A stretch of 64,000 bases of DNA, from positions 61,022,457 through 61,086,456 of the forward strand of contig CM055905.1 in assembly GCA_029582155.1 (NCBI GenBank), in the 5' to 3' direction. This DNA is from Panopea generosa (Eukaryota; Mollusca; Bivalvia; Adapedonta; Hiatellidae). Numbering within the stretch: the first letter of the stretch is position 1; every line of letters begins with the position of its first letter. The notes below the pieces were generated by a model that worked only from the letters and a program-made list of their open reading frames with translations, was not told the origin of the DNA and ran no database searches. The position numbers and the translations under genes were made by a program. Positions 12,201 to 23,249 of the stretch are shown here, one piece after another.

Positions 12201-15200
12201 TTAAATCAACAAACCATTCATGAGTAGTTTGTTCAGAAACAGAAAAAGCTGAGCTAAACATAAAACTTTAACAAGCGGACGACAACCACAACAATGATGA
12301 CGCCGACGCCAGGGTTATGACAATAGCTTATTTTCAGCTCCATTGTGAAGAAAGCTCAGAGCTTATACAAACCACTCCTGAGCCTGCTTCCTGGGTAGAA
12401 CCAGTACTGACTGGACAGAACCAGTACTGACTAGACCAGTACCGACTAGACAGAACCAGTACTGAGTGTTGTTTTTTAAGAGATCATTGGATTGTGCTTG
12501 GGATTGAACCCCCAACCTCTATTGTTAACGGTAAACACAATCCATTGAACTACCGCCCCATTTAATTATGCCATTAAGAAAGGGAAATGAGTTGAAAGTA
12601 TGTTCATTATCCAGCAGGCTATAAACTATTGTAGCACTACAACTAAGATTGTCCACTGATCATGATGAAAGTTAATCATATAAAGGTGAAATATCCAACT
12701 ATGCATATATAACTGTACAGGAAATTTCTTGCTAAACAGGTCTCACTACACAGTTGAATTTTGTTCTTTATAAAATAAGGTCTAGGACTTCCAAGGAAAA
12801 AAAATTCCACAAAGACACTTTTTTAATGTTTGTTTTCTTCACACTTTAGATGCCACAACTTTATTTTTTTTTCCGACCATTAAAAAAACTCATATACTGT
12901 CGCAAATTTTAAAATTACAGTATACTAAACCCTATATTCATCATACCTGGAGGTTTATAGAGGCCTTCCTTCGCAGCAGCGTCTCCACCATGTCACAGTC
13001 ACCGCGATCACACGCCCAGTGAAGCAGAGACAAACCCTGAAAACGATAAACATATCAGAAACTGAACTTCTTATTTCTAGTTAGGTAAGCATGCTGTTTA
13101 CAGACATGTGAACTGTCCCGCATTGTGCTAGAGTCTCCCGGAATCAAATAGAAATCTGCGAGTCCCGGACAGAAGTCAAAATTTCCCGCAAACACAATAT
13201 CCTGTGTATTATATTTTCAGTCCTTACTTATTGACACTGCGAATGTCGATCATTGTCGTAAACATGACGAAGATGCATAAAATTAGGATTCAGAAATTTA
13301 GAATGCTTGGTTTAAAAAAACAACACAACTTGTGTATGCTTTAATGAAGAAATGAAAATTTTACTAAAAAAATCATGATACTATACAACTTTTGTTATTA
13401 ATTTATATTCTCTATATATTATGACAAAACACTATCTTTTATGGTTTAATATACTTGAATTATTAAGAAATTACTGAAATGACAATATTTTCAAATTTTA
13501 TGGCGCGAAAAAAATAATCCCTCATTTGCATCCAATCTCCCTCATTTCAAAACCCAATCTCCCTCATTGCTTTCCAAAAAGGTTCACATGTATGTGCATA
13601 TATAAAATTTACCTTTAACAGGTGTGTACTTCGTGATTTAATGTTATAGCCCAGCATTTACTGCCAGGGTAGTAAATATTTGTAAGAGGAGACTATCAAA
13701 TTACAACGCCACACTAGGCTATCTGCTGATGGTGAGTTACAACGCTACACTAGGCTATCTGCTGATGGTGAATTAACACAGATCCATGTTTATAGAGCGC
13801 ATCTTCCTCGAACTTCAAATATTTGGCAGTTGGAGTTAAAGTATTTTTTGAAACTGTGTATAAAAAACACGTTTTGGAAACTATTTTTTGCTAATTAAAA
13901 GTATTAACAATAATCTAGTAGTATGCAACATTATATTAACAAAAAAAACCTGCCCCAGAGCTATTTTGCAACTTTTATTTGGCAGATGGGGCTTTAAGGA
14001 ACATTAATGGACACATAAAAACAAGTTATAAAATGTGGTTATTTCCATCTTTTAAAACATACAGTAAAACCTATCTTAAGCAGCCAGCCAAGGGAAAGAA
14101 CAAAAGTGGCCTTTTAAAACAGGTGGTTGCTTAATACAGGTTAATTTGCTCTTAAATTATATAAATGGGAAATAGCAAATGTGGCTGCTTAATAGAGGTG
14201 GCCACTTACACAGGTTTGACTGCACAGTAATATATTTTTTATCAAAAAAAATTATTTCAATCTTTGTAAAAGTAAATGTTATGTTGAATTTTAGATAGTA
14301 ACTGGAGATGAATGTGGACCAGTGGTAGAGCAGCAGACCCAGGATCGGAGGCCTCGGTTTAATCATCGCCAGGGTTGTAAATGGTGTTCTTGAGAAAATT
14401 ACTTTATCCGCTTATGCTTAGTACTGGGGTGGTTATCAAAGACCATTATAACGAATATTCTTACACTTGAACTCATGAATGAATTTTGAAAAACACACTT
14501 AGAGACCATTGTTTGGAGACCAAAATTTGCAAGCATGTAGGAACACTTAATATATAGTCAAATAAACTCTCACAATTATTCTATATGTCATGGTAGACTA
14601 GATATCTAAGGGTGAAATTTGGATTTTCAAGCAAAAGTCTTAAGTATATTAATAATACAACCCCAGACTCTACTCAAGAAGGATAAGAGAGTGATTTTTA
14701 TAAGTTGTAAGAACTTGATTCATAATTAATGTAATATAAATACATAGGTTGTTATGCAAAACACATGATATTTTTGTGGATTAAAACTACCTCTGAGTCT
14801 GTTGTATCCACGCTGGGATCACCATCATCCAATAATCTGGACACCTGTCTCGTGTTTCCCTCCTTGCACCAATCGAACATGGTCTTGAGTTCATCGTCAA
14901 TGTCATTATCTGTGTTTACCATGACACTCACGGCCACACCCAGGCTGTTCTGGGGCCCTGACTTGGGCGGCTTCTCTGGACATTTCAACTGCAGAAAAAA
15001 TGGGAAATATGACTAATCCCTGAGTATTCATTCTCTTTCAAATTCTTTCCATGTTCTACAACACATGAAATAGTCGTAAACAATCGAAACATTTTTCTTG
15101 CACACCAGCTAAGATTTTCTTGCACACTGAATAAGGATATCTGCATTTCTACCAGGGTTAGATATTTATATCTCACCATAGGGCCGAGATAAAATTCTCA

Positions 15201-17624
15201 TACTATGACGTTAGACTCATTTATGACGTAACGCATACAATTAATGACATAAATTATATAATAAAACATATTAAAAAACAACCGTTGTAAAATTATATAA
15301 TAATAAATTAAGTTAAAATAATTATTCAATATGTTTGGTATGCAAGAAAAATAATCATTCATGGCCTTTTTGGTTTGGATAGAAAAATTTCGTCCCTTTG
15401 GATAACTGTTTTCGCGGTAATTCAACAGCAAAAACAGTAATCTCTCAAGGTGGAATTTTCTATCTGAACCTCAAACCCATGTAAGATTCTTATGTTCTTG
15501 CATATGAGACAAGGATATCAGCGTATCTTTATCAGGAATGAAATTTTCATCCTACATACCCTCCATGTGCTCATCCTACCCTGCTGTGATGTTTGAACAA
15601 TTTATGAAGTGAGGTATATAAATATAATAACACTGCTCTGGGTAGCTATTACATGCATATTTTCTAGCACTGTTAGTTTAAACAATATTTTATTCACATA
15701 AGTACATATATTTAGCATACATTTAACAATAAAGTCATACGTTTAACGAATTATGTGGAAAGGATACAGAAAAAGCTTTAGAAGCTTGTGTAAATCTGCT
15801 AGATAACCATATTCAATATGGATATGAAATTTGGCAATTGCATGTAGCATAGAAGACATTTTACTTTTTATGACAATATCATTTTTATTCTTATCCTATA
15901 TTAAATGCTGAAAATATTACAAAAGTCCACATATTTTTTTATAACACACCTCGTGTAATGATAATGATGCCACTCACCTGCGATTCCCATTCAGGATGGA
16001 CGCGGCTGACCTCCTCATTGTATTCCAACATGGCCACATGTTTCTTCATGTTTCCAAGTTTACTCCAAGCGTCCCTAGAAATAAAAAGGTGTCTTATATG
16101 TGAAATTCACACTATTGTTTTACCTTGGCCCATCTGTGGGGTGGTAGTGCAGTGAATAATGTTGGCTATATCTTGTTTTCAAAGTACTAAGCAACATTGC
16201 CAAATTTTTTGGTAAAACTATTGTTTAAGAATTTAAGAATTACGATACAATGTGTATAAAATGTTCGTAGAAATTACCCCTCATCTTCCAATTTTCAGTA
16301 CTTACCATTTCTGTTTTCCTTGAAAGTCAAAGAACCCAGGTCTCGACGTCTTGCACTTGCCTTCTTTAGCCTATAAAAAAATTTTGGGATGATATTTTAT
16401 TTAAATGTTATAAACTTTGATATTTAAGATGACACTTAGTTTCCCCGTAAAATTTAATACCCAACAAAGTTTAAATATGCTTGTTGGACATATATTGTAA
16501 TCACAATGTTGAAGAAAATAAATAACAGGCATGTTTTTTTCTAAAAAAAGTTTGTTTTTAATTTATATATAATTTTAAAAGTATATTATAAAAATAAGTT
16601 TTTTTAAAAGTGAAAAATATAATTATAAAAATGTATCATTCTGAAAATAGTCAAATAAAAGCAGATTTTACAGTGTTGATTTTTTAGGTAAATTTGAACA
16701 GGGATACAATAGAGATTAGCACCATAACATCTGACAAATATTTAATCTTAACATAATTTTCCTTGTGTTTTTTTTATATATTATATGACATATATATAGA
16801 ATTAAAATCATTTCATAACCTGGACGTTTCATATCCTGGTCAATTCGCATACAACCCTGGACATTTCATACCCTAGCCTTGGTTGATTTGTACACCAGCC
16901 CTGGTCGATAAGTACCCAAGATAATTTTCCATACTCTAACATTTATTGACATCCATCCATTTATGTTTTTAATTGCTAGAACAGATATATCCAACAGTCT
17001 AACTATTGCTAACAATGTAATAAAGCCTTTCAATAAAAGTAAATTTAGATTGGTAATAATCTATTCTAGCAATTAAAAACATCAGTAGATGTTAGAGTAT
17101 GGAAAATTATCTAGGGTATGAATCGACCAGGGCAAGAGTATGAAATGTCCGTTGTTGTGTACGAATTGACCAGGGTATGAATCATCTTGTACCCTATATA
17201 TTTATATATCACGAATAAATTCCCCTCACAATTTAAATAATAATATTATTTTTTTAGTTAATTTAAATAGTTTATCAAAAAGACGATTTACATTTCAAAA
17301 TGTGTATACCTTAGAATCGATTTTGCTTTTACTTATTTTATTTTATGGCAAAAAAATAACACTCGCTTACGAAGAAGTAAAAGAAATCAGACTTTCAAAA
17401 TTAAGAAGTACCCTCGAAAACCAATGACAAATATGCTTTTAACGCCAAAGGCTAGTGAATACCGGTGAACATATATGTTGTACCTGTTTATATCGAGAAT
17501 ACAGTAGCAGTAATGAATCTGAACTGAAATTGCTCGCATTTGATTTCACAAAATCGCTTGCAGCAGCAAATGTCTCTTCGACTTCATTGATGTCTTCCAT
17601 ATTTTTTGTTGTTTTTGTTCTCAT
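9082..17624 (-). CDS. ACBD6: Acyl-CoA-binding domain-containing protein 6 (seven exons)
   Basis: ACBD6 binds long-chain acyl-CoA through an N-terminal ACB domain and carries C-terminal ankyrin repeats. Coding exons in transcription order are 17624-17484, 16370-16306, 16074-15978, 14988-14791, 13036-12947, 10533-10503 and 9230-9082 (TGA). All joins are GT-AG and in phase, giving about 256 residues (vertebrate ACBD6 is around 280). ACB hallmarks are visible: LYSRYKQ then AKEGKCKTSRPGFFDF and KWDAW, about residues 39-75. Ankyrin signatures are LLHWACDRGD (~170-180) and TPLHFAVICEHPQVV (~203-217). The first ATG gives MRTKTTKNMED; an in-frame Met eight codons later is an alternative start. Introns are full of MITEs and SINEs. 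The 3' UTR is unresolved; a reversed AATAAA at 8512-8517 is a possible signal. Confidence 0.93.
9300..9790. repeat. Degenerate ~130-170 bp tandem repeat
   Basis: Three to four imperfect copies share 'cagtgaccttgac', 'caatccaa' and 'tttcatggcaatatctc'. It lies inside the last ACBD6 intron. The open frame at 9300-9677 is a by-product of the repeat. Confidence 0.55.
10129..10290. mobile_element. MITE family 2 (copy 1)
   Basis: 162-bp element with inverted ends: 'ggccatcataaatt' with 'gctagattatcat' on the left, 'atgataatctagc' with 'aaatttattacggcc' on the right. A second copy of the same length is at 32251-32412. Confidence 0.7.
10503..10533 (-). CDS. ACBD6: ACBD6 exon 6 (31-bp micro-exon)
   Basis: 31 bp coding DGEKQTPLHF plus the first base of Ala. 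It is bounded by 'ttgcag|gatgg' and 'ttttg|gtatgt'. It is needed to bridge the reading frame between exons 5 and 7 and supplies the TPLH motif of the second ankyrin repeat. Confidence 0.9.
10625..10920 (+). mobile_element. tRNA-derived SINE (type A)
   Basis: The head 'gattagcccagtatgtaaca' and B-box-like 'ggtgagttcgaatccatgcc' are tRNA-like. The body continues through 'ctgattcatgtgagaaagc' and ends at 'ccttgatggcac'. It is intronic in ACBD6. Confidence 0.6.
11230..11830. repeat. G-rich imperfect ~115-bp tandem repeat
   Basis: Units contain 'aacaaagttgaaatggggca', 'gtatttgatttaata' and a poly-A then poly-G stretch (a run of about 20 G near 11650). Between three and five degenerate copies lie in an ACBD6 intron. 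Open frames on the minus strand here are low-complexity artefacts. Confidence 0.65.
12350..12562 (-). mobile_element. tRNA-derived SINE (type D), minus copy
   Basis: Reverse-complement relative of 5868-6065, with 'aagctcagagctta', 'tgggtagaaccagtact' and a tRNA-like end near 12520-12562. A short tandem duplication of 'agaccagtaccgact'-like text lies in the middle. Confidence 0.55.
12947..13036 (-). CDS. ACBD6: ACBD6 exon 5 (ankyrin repeat 1)
   Basis: Exactly one 30-residue ankyrin repeat: GLSLLHWACDRGD, MVETLLRRKA and INLQ. Acceptor 'ttcag|ggtt', donor 'ccag|gtatg'. Confidence 0.93.
13688..13775. repeat. Two-copy ~36-bp tandem duplication
   Basis: 'acactaggctatctgctgat' with its flanks appears twice in succession, in an ACBD6 intron. 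It leads directly into the 13720-13990 dispersed repeat. Confidence 0.7.
14062..14222. mobile_element. MITE family 1 (copy 3)
   Basis: Ends 'cagtaaaacct' and 'caggtttgactg' with a TA on the left. It is reversed relative to copies 1 and 2. It lies in ACBD6 intron 4. Confidence 0.72.
14303..14430 (+). mobile_element. tRNA-derived SINE (type B)
   Basis: 'gaccagtggtagagcagc' then 'cggtttaatcatcgcc' resemble A and B boxes. 'gtgttcttgagaaaatta' and 'cttagtactggggtggtta' match the type-B body. It is intronic in ACBD6. Confidence 0.6.
14791..14988 (-). CDS. ACBD6: ACBD6 exon 4
   Basis: 66 codons of linker rich in Pro and Gly (LKCPEKPPKSGPQNS), followed by the acidic helix DDELKTMFDWCKEGN that leads into the ankyrin part. 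It ends TTDSE on a codon boundary. Confidence 0.92.
15978..16074 (-). CDS. ACBD6: ACBD6 exon 3
   Basis: Completes the Trp codon and continues DAWSKLGNMKKHVAMLEY, then ends HPEWESQ. This is the last ACB helix. Acceptor 'ttctag|ggac', donor 'cag|gtgagt'. Confidence 0.92.
16306..16370 (-). CDS. ACBD6: ACBD6 exon 2
   Basis: 65-bp exon coding AKEGKCKTSRPGFFDFQGKQ and K, then the first two bases of Trp (KW). This is the core ACB ligand loop. Acceptor 'tatag|gcta', donor 'aaatg|gtaag'. Confidence 0.92.
16815..17195. mobile_element. Foldback/MITE in ACBD6 intron 1
   Basis: Two arms of ~150 bp are reverse complements. 'ccatactctaacatttattg' and 'tttttaattgctagaa' on the left match 'tctagcaattaaaaac' and 'gatgttagagtatgg' on the right, with tandem 'cctggtcaatt'-type words further out. 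A ~75-bp spacer separates them. No ORF. Confidence 0.65.
17484..17624 (-). CDS. ACBD6: ACBD6 exon 1
   Basis: Codes residues 1-47: the acidic start (MEDINEVEETF) and the first ACB helices, ending LLLLYSRYKQ. It stops at a codon boundary before the donor 'cag|gtacaa'. Confidence 0.9.
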
Positions 17625-17640
17625 GCAACGGTGCTCTTGA

Positions 17641-17725
17641 CAAATATTCCGTGATAAACTTACCCGCGGAACAAAAACGCACGTGGATAGATCCGCGCGT
17701 GACGATTCCCGTATTCTTATTTATA
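17641..17725 (-). promoter_or_regulatory. Possible ACBD6 promoter region
   Basis: A short CpG-richer stretch ('gatccgcgcgtgacg') immediately upstream of the first ATG, unusual in this AT-rich background. There is no clear TATA box, so the call rests on position and base composition only. Confidence 0.3.
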
Positions 17726-17869
17726 TTATAGGCTATATATTATTTATAGAATAAGAGAAATGACAAATAATCAATTAATTTGACCAAAGTTGTTCTTCAT
17801 ACCCGCAAGAATTAAATAGAGACAATAATATTAGATATGTCCTTGGCCGATACAAGAGTGTCTGTTAGT

Positions 17870-17985
17870 TTATTTTGCATATGCCATATCGGCCCATTTA
17901 TTTCTTTCCATAAGCCATATAGGCGAAATATTTTCTGGCATATGCCATATCAGGTTATTGATTTTTTCCATATGCTATTCGAAAA
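17870..17985. repeat. Imperfect 'catatgccatat' repeat
   Basis: Four to five degenerate copies of 'gcatatgccatatcggc' at about 30-bp spacing. Function unknown. Confidence 0.5.
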
Positions 17986-18397
17986 TTGATTTAAATTTTT
18001 TTTTTTTTTTCTATTTTGAGTCTTTTGATCTATTTTTATCTATTTTCAAGCCTCTTTAAGATCTTTACACAATCTTAGAATCACCATCGTACGCCAAAAA
18101 GTGTGATAACTTTGTTATCTATTTTGTGACTACATTCACCTATCCGTATGCTGACTTTGACCATTTTCCTACTTAAATTTAGAGATAAACATACAATTAG
18201 AGACTCGCAATCTTAAACTGTATTTTTTTGCATAATATGATATAAGGTAATATATACGGGTACCCCCCTAATGTACCCTCATACGAGCGGTATTCTATTT
18301 AAATTTATAGCGAACATGTGTTTTTGAATAGGAACATTACCGTTTCTCAAACATTCGAGAAAAGTAACGGATTGAACCATTTTCAGATTCAATCAAT

Positions 18398-21093
18398 ATG
18401 TATCAATATACCAAATTATATCAGTAAAATTACAAGTTGATGATATAAGGCTGCTAAACGCCAAATTTTGCTAAGTACGTAGCATAAGACGTTGCCACGT
18501 ATAGTGCACACTACATACGTCGGTGTATTGTGTCATTCAGCGGTATTCTAATAACATGAAATAATACTACTATCCAACTATTTCAAGGTTGTTTTGAAGT
18601 TGTATCGTTGTTAACACCTTACAAATAAACTAAATATCTCACTATAAAGTATGACATATTGCAGCTGCTCCAGACTCGTAGACCATTACCTGTTCTTCAT
18701 GTAATACATGTTCATTATTTACATTTTGTACTATTCCTCTATTAGTCCTCGATGGCATAAATTGACTAAAAATATTCAAAAAAAACATTGTTCTAATAAA
18801 CTTTGTTTTAGCTGTTAAGAGTGGAAGATTATCATTATATATTAGCTTCACTTAAGCAAACGGAGGCACTTGCCTCCTGTAGCATTTGTGGAGTTTCACA
18901 TGTTTATTAGTGTTTTTGTAAAATAATAAAGTTATCCCCAAAATATAAATTACTCTTGCAAACATATGACATATCCTTCACATATAATATATGGAGTATG
19001 AATGTATCATAATGCCCAGCAAATACTTGTCTGACAGTGTATTACTAAGAGTTAATATGTACTGTTATGTTGGGCCTAAAAAGCTACCAATGTGTATTCT
19101 AAATAATAGAGTAAAAATGGGCAAGTGTATAACATGTAGTTTGTGTTATAGATTTGAACGGCTTAAAATGTCTGAAATATCAGAAAAATGCAGGAAATGC
19201 AGGAAATGCATATTCCACGTTCTAAATATCTTTTCGTGGCAGCATGCCCCAGAACACCCCTAGCAAAGTTGTGATTGTGCCTCCTGTAAAATCAAACAGG
19301 ACAATATCATAGAATAACTACTTCAATATGTCAGATACCTCAGCATAATAATATCGCTTTTCATACAAACACAACATGCATACTTCTTGTTGCTTTAAGT
19401 TGACATATTTTTCAAATGTGTTAGTTGAATACCGGTAACAGTTTCAATAAAAAAAGATAAAAAAGAATAAAATAAATATTTATTTTTTTTTTATTATTGT
19501 AGCATTGACTGCGGTTTGAACATACGACATCCAGATTGACAGTCGAAGGCGTACACCATTAGACCACTTTGGAGCCTAATAATAATGTAAAAGTTAACAC
19601 CTTTTAAAGCTGTTAGATCTTGAAAGGGGCGTCATTCTAATTGACCGGAACTAGAATTAATCCATACGTTTGATATACGTTTTATGTTATGTAAATCGTT
19701 GTAACCGACTAAATGTTTTGTTGGTGAATATAAAATACCTCGAAATGTGTATGTTTTATCCATACGTTTTGGCGGTTTGCTAGTACTGCGAATGGCCTAA
19801 TTTTGAATTCCTCATTGATTTGAGGGCAACCCATCAAACGGGATGTGGTTGTTTAATTTTGAAATCCTCATTAATTTGGGGTCAACCCATCCAATGTGAT
19901 GTGGTTGTCTTACAATTGCTACAATCACCGGTCGTGGAGGATTGAGCGCCTTTTACTGTCTTCTCTCTATCTTTCTTATGTCTAATAACATAACTTTCTT
20001 TTCTTTTGTTTGAATAAAGCGGTTTGTGTCCATATTTAATATGGATAACTGTTTTTTTCAAACACTATTAATATTCTGTTCTGGTTTCAGATTTGACTGT
20101 TAAACCTTCGTTCTTCATCCTAAAGGTTTTTATTCTATACATACCCTTATTAGTCTGTTTCTCTAAACTTACAACCTTGCATTCTAAAGTGTGTTTACTC
20201 ATGTTCTATGTACTTGCTCCGATACAAAACCTTCCATATTTTTTCCATTTCTCTTGTATATAGTGGCCCGTTTAGGCTCGACGGGCTAGCATATACTTTC
20301 TCATACACTCTCTCCTCAGGTTGCGCCACCACCCCTATGATTGAAACGCTCCCACACCCATGAATATATGATCACAATGAATACAAAAACAATGTGTGTT
20401 GTATCAATGGTCTGTGGTAACGTTAAAATGTTGCACCGACGCAAAATGCCGCAACGCTGACAAGGATTCACATCACTATTATCTCCCTTGAGTACTCCGA
20501 ACCTACAGATGAAGGAGATAAAAATTAAGCTTTAATTCTCTTTTTCTTCTTTTTTTCAGAGCTGTATTGCAGTGATTTATATTTTCCTACCATGTGTTAA
20601 ATGCTTATTATTGTAGAAATCACCAGTGATGCTGATACCAGCTTTCTAGGCAATTCTGTGTCATTTTAGAATGGTTGGTTCGAACCGCATCGTGGTATCA
20701 CAAAACCATTGAATTTAAATAACACCTGGTCAAGGTAAGCTGTTTTTCCTTTATTTTTACAGATATAGAACCAGTGAAGAAATTGATCCCAGACACATTC
20801 TGCAATTTTTTTCGCTATGTTTTGAACATAAATGTTACAATTGAGCCCTATGGAAAATGTGACAGTGGGGTGAGACGTTAATGTCGCAAACCTATCTGCC
20901 CCAAAATGTCGCACGATAGAAATAGTATTTCATGTAATTAGAATACCGCTGAATGACACGAAATGCATAACTTATGTAGCGTACAATATACGAGCACCTT
21001 TTTATGCTACGTACTAAGCAGATTTTGGTGTTTAGCAGCTTTATAACATAAACTTGTATTTTGTTAACGATATAACTTGATGCATTGATATAC
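18398..21093. mobile_element. 2.7-kb region bounded by ~180-bp inverted repeats
   Basis: The arms 18398-18577 and 20918-21093 are reverse complements at roughly 75% by eye. Shared blocks include 'gctgctaaac', 'agtacgtagcataa', 'tgtcattcagcggtattcta' and 'acatgaaata'. The interior has no convincing ORF. It contains a tRNA-like SINE head (19508-19582) and a two-copy ~60-bp direct repeat (19800-19910, 'caacccatc' and 'gatgtggttgt'). It could be a non-autonomous TIR transposon or two inverted copies of one short repeat. Confidence 0.5.
19508..19582 (-). mobile_element. tRNA-like sequence (SINE head or tRNA pseudogene)
   Basis: On the minus strand 'gtggtctaatggtgtacgc' and 'tatgttcaaaccgcagt' look like A and B boxes. 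The loop area contains 'gactgtcaatc'. I could not draw a fully paired cloverleaf, so a SINE head or pseudogene is likelier than a working tRNA. Confidence 0.45.
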
Positions 21094-21349
21094 CAAACAA
21101 ATATAAAACACATAAAGTTGACAAGTATCTCTCTAATTCCCTAGTTCAAATGATATTTTGTTAACATGGTCGATTTATATGTCCCTGGATTTAAACATAT
21201 AATTTGGCACTAATATGCACGTGTTAGTTATAAACGTAACGTTTCTGACGTCAAAGAGTAACGTCAAAAGTATACAAGTACAATATCAAATATTGAAAAC
21301 ATGATGACAGCCTGAGAATAACAAATCAAGTACGCAACGAGTATCAAAT

Positions 21350-21907
21350 ATGGAAAACATGTCAGAACAGCCTGGAAATGTTAATGGCGAACCACCGCTT
21401 AAAGTGAACGAAAAAGTGACTGTTAGTGGCATTAAAAAGGTGAAATCTGGTATAAAATATACGATTAACAGTTTTAAATTCGCCAAACCGTTGGAGAAAA
21501 TCGTCTGCTGTTGTATCATTGGACTTCTTTTGTCCGGAATAGTCAGCCGAGGAACCGACAGCTTTATCGACACAACGGTTATGGTATTCTGTTACAGCGC
21601 ATGGCTGTTTTTCTGTTTGCCGTCATTATATGAAAGACTGAACTTTAAGCTTTTATGTGATGTAATTATTGTCTTAGCGCAGATATTTTTCGCCGATGTT
21701 GCCATTTTCGGATGCTACCGAATGATCCAACGCTACATCAGTGGACGGGACCCTGCATACGAAGCGACGGAGCAAAGAGGCTACATCTTTGTAATGAATT
21801 TTGTTCGTCTTGGGACAGTGTTGTATTGTATGTTGAAGTCTGTGCCTTCGTATTTGAAACACGTTTGGAGGAGAAATCGCCGACAACGACGAAAACGTAG
21901 ATATTGA
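21350..21907 (+). CDS. Small multipass membrane protein, unrecognised
   Basis: Single-exon ORF of 185 residues ending in TGA. Its base composition is richer in GC than the flanks, which supports real coding. Four hydrophobic stretches are visible: ~49-66 (IVCCCIIGLLLSGIV), ~75-94 (VMVFCYSAWLFFCLP), ~101-121 (LCDVIIVLAQIFFADVAIF) and ~144-163 (IFVMNFVRLGTVLYCMLK). The N-terminus is polar and lysine-rich. The C-terminus is strongly basic (WRRNRRQRRKRRY), which by the positive-inside rule should face the cytosol. A second in-frame Met lies three codons in. I recognise no family; an ion-channel-like fold is possible but unsupported. Confidence 0.65.
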   Translation: MENMSEQPGNVNGEPPLKVNEKVTVSGIKKVKSGIKYTINSFKFAKPLEKIVCCCIIGLLLSGIVSRGTDSFIDTTVMVFCYSAWLFFCLPSLYERLNFKLLCDVIIVLAQIFFADVAIFGCYRMIQRYISGRDPAYEATEQRGYIFVMNFVRLGTVLYCMLKSVPSYLKHVWRRNRRQRRKRRY

Positions 21908-22097
21908 CAATGATTGCATGACGATATAATTATATTCAACAGAGGAAAATATACAAACCGTTCTTGTCGGCCATGTACAGTGTGTATAGTCACTCGAATA
22001 CGGATATGCATGTCAATTATGCTCGCACCGTCAGCAATTGATGTTATATGGTAGAATAGAATTTTAATACCGGTACACGCGGTGCTTTTATAAAAAA

Positions 22098-22103
22098 AAT
22101 AAA
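22098..22103 (+). terminator. Candidate polyadenylation signal
   Basis: AATAAA about 190 bp beyond the stop codon of the 21350-21907 gene, in a suitable position to end its mRNA. Confidence 0.45.
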
Positions 22104-22180
22104 CATGTTTAACAGTATCAATGAGATTTATTAAACAACGACACAATATATCGCTTTAAGTACTCTTTTGATTTGGTGTA

Positions 22181-22759
22181 TTGTTAAGAGCGCTTGTTTT
22201 AGCCAAATATTTAAAAAAGCTTATGATTTATAAAATTGGTTGATTTAATAAAAAAATATATCGACTTAACCAATATAGAAATTCTAATTTATAAAGGCAC
22301 AGATTCAATCCAAATATTTTTGGCTTTTATAAATAAAATTTTAGTGGCATATAGATCTATATAAAACTTGCATCAGTCTTTTTTGTGTTAAATAAAATGT
22401 TTTATTTTTTGAAAATCGATTTTTACAGCAAAAAGAGGCAAAAATTGACAATGCAGTGTAAACCAAGCGTTTCTAAAACAGTAACGTTTAGTAGATATCT
22501 TACAATAAATTATTAAATGCGTAAACTATTATGATGACTTTTAGCAGTTCTTAAAACATTTTCACATATCAAATCCAGTTAATTTTTTCCCTTTAAATGT
22601 TCATGTGATATTACCCAAACGTATTTTGCCCAATTTGAAATAAAGAGAGTTTTGTATTCATTTACCACTACAAAGACTAATGCATTATTTGTTGTTTTCT
22701 CAATAACCTGTGTTAACAAATTTCGGAAAACATTTGGCTAAAACAAGCGCCCTGAACAA
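22181..22759. mobile_element. ~580-bp MITE with 29-bp inverted ends
   Basis: Left end 'attgttaagagcgcttgttt' continuing 'tagccaaat'; right end 'atttggctaaaacaagcgcc' continuing 'ctgaacaat'. About 27 of 29 positions pair. The interior is AT-rich and non-coding. Confidence 0.7.
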
Positions 22760-23191
22760 TGATTGAGTTTATTTAAAAATTATATTGCAAGGCAAGTTCC
22801 GAGCTTTTGTGAACCGGTTTTGGGTCCGTGTCTTATACATAATCAATGCTGGTTGTTCTTTCTGAGTGATCCTCGATGCAACCTGCGACCACTGGCCGGC
22901 GTGCGCGATCAGTAAGTTGCCTACTAATTACAGAACCCAGAGGCATAGCTGGGCCAAAAATGATATGCAGGCCCACCAGGTTCTATTACGCTTTCCCTGC
23001 GTTCTTGGGACCATTTCAATGAGAAATGTGCAAGTCCGGGCGTTTTAACATAAAGGAATATTCGCCACTGGCACCATTCGCTTATCAATACGTTTTTTAT
23101 CATGTCAATATATTCATTTTTGTTAATAAACTGTCTGCTTGATGAACATAGGTTTATCACGCCATTGTAAATTTATCAGGTACATGACGTC

Positions 23192-23198
<7 letters not shown>

Positions 23199-23231
<33 letters not shown>
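23199..23231. repeat. (TA)n microsatellite
   Basis: About 16 uninterrupted TA dinucleotides. Confidence 0.9.
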
Positions 23232-23233
<2 letters not shown>

Positions 23234-23249
23234 ACATGACATCGTTATG

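Noticed and set aside
21862..21904. Viral Tat-like arginine-rich motif at the C-terminus of the orphan protein
   Set aside because: Resemblance is limited to low-complexity basic residues; the rest is a multipass membrane protein. No viral relationship is supported.
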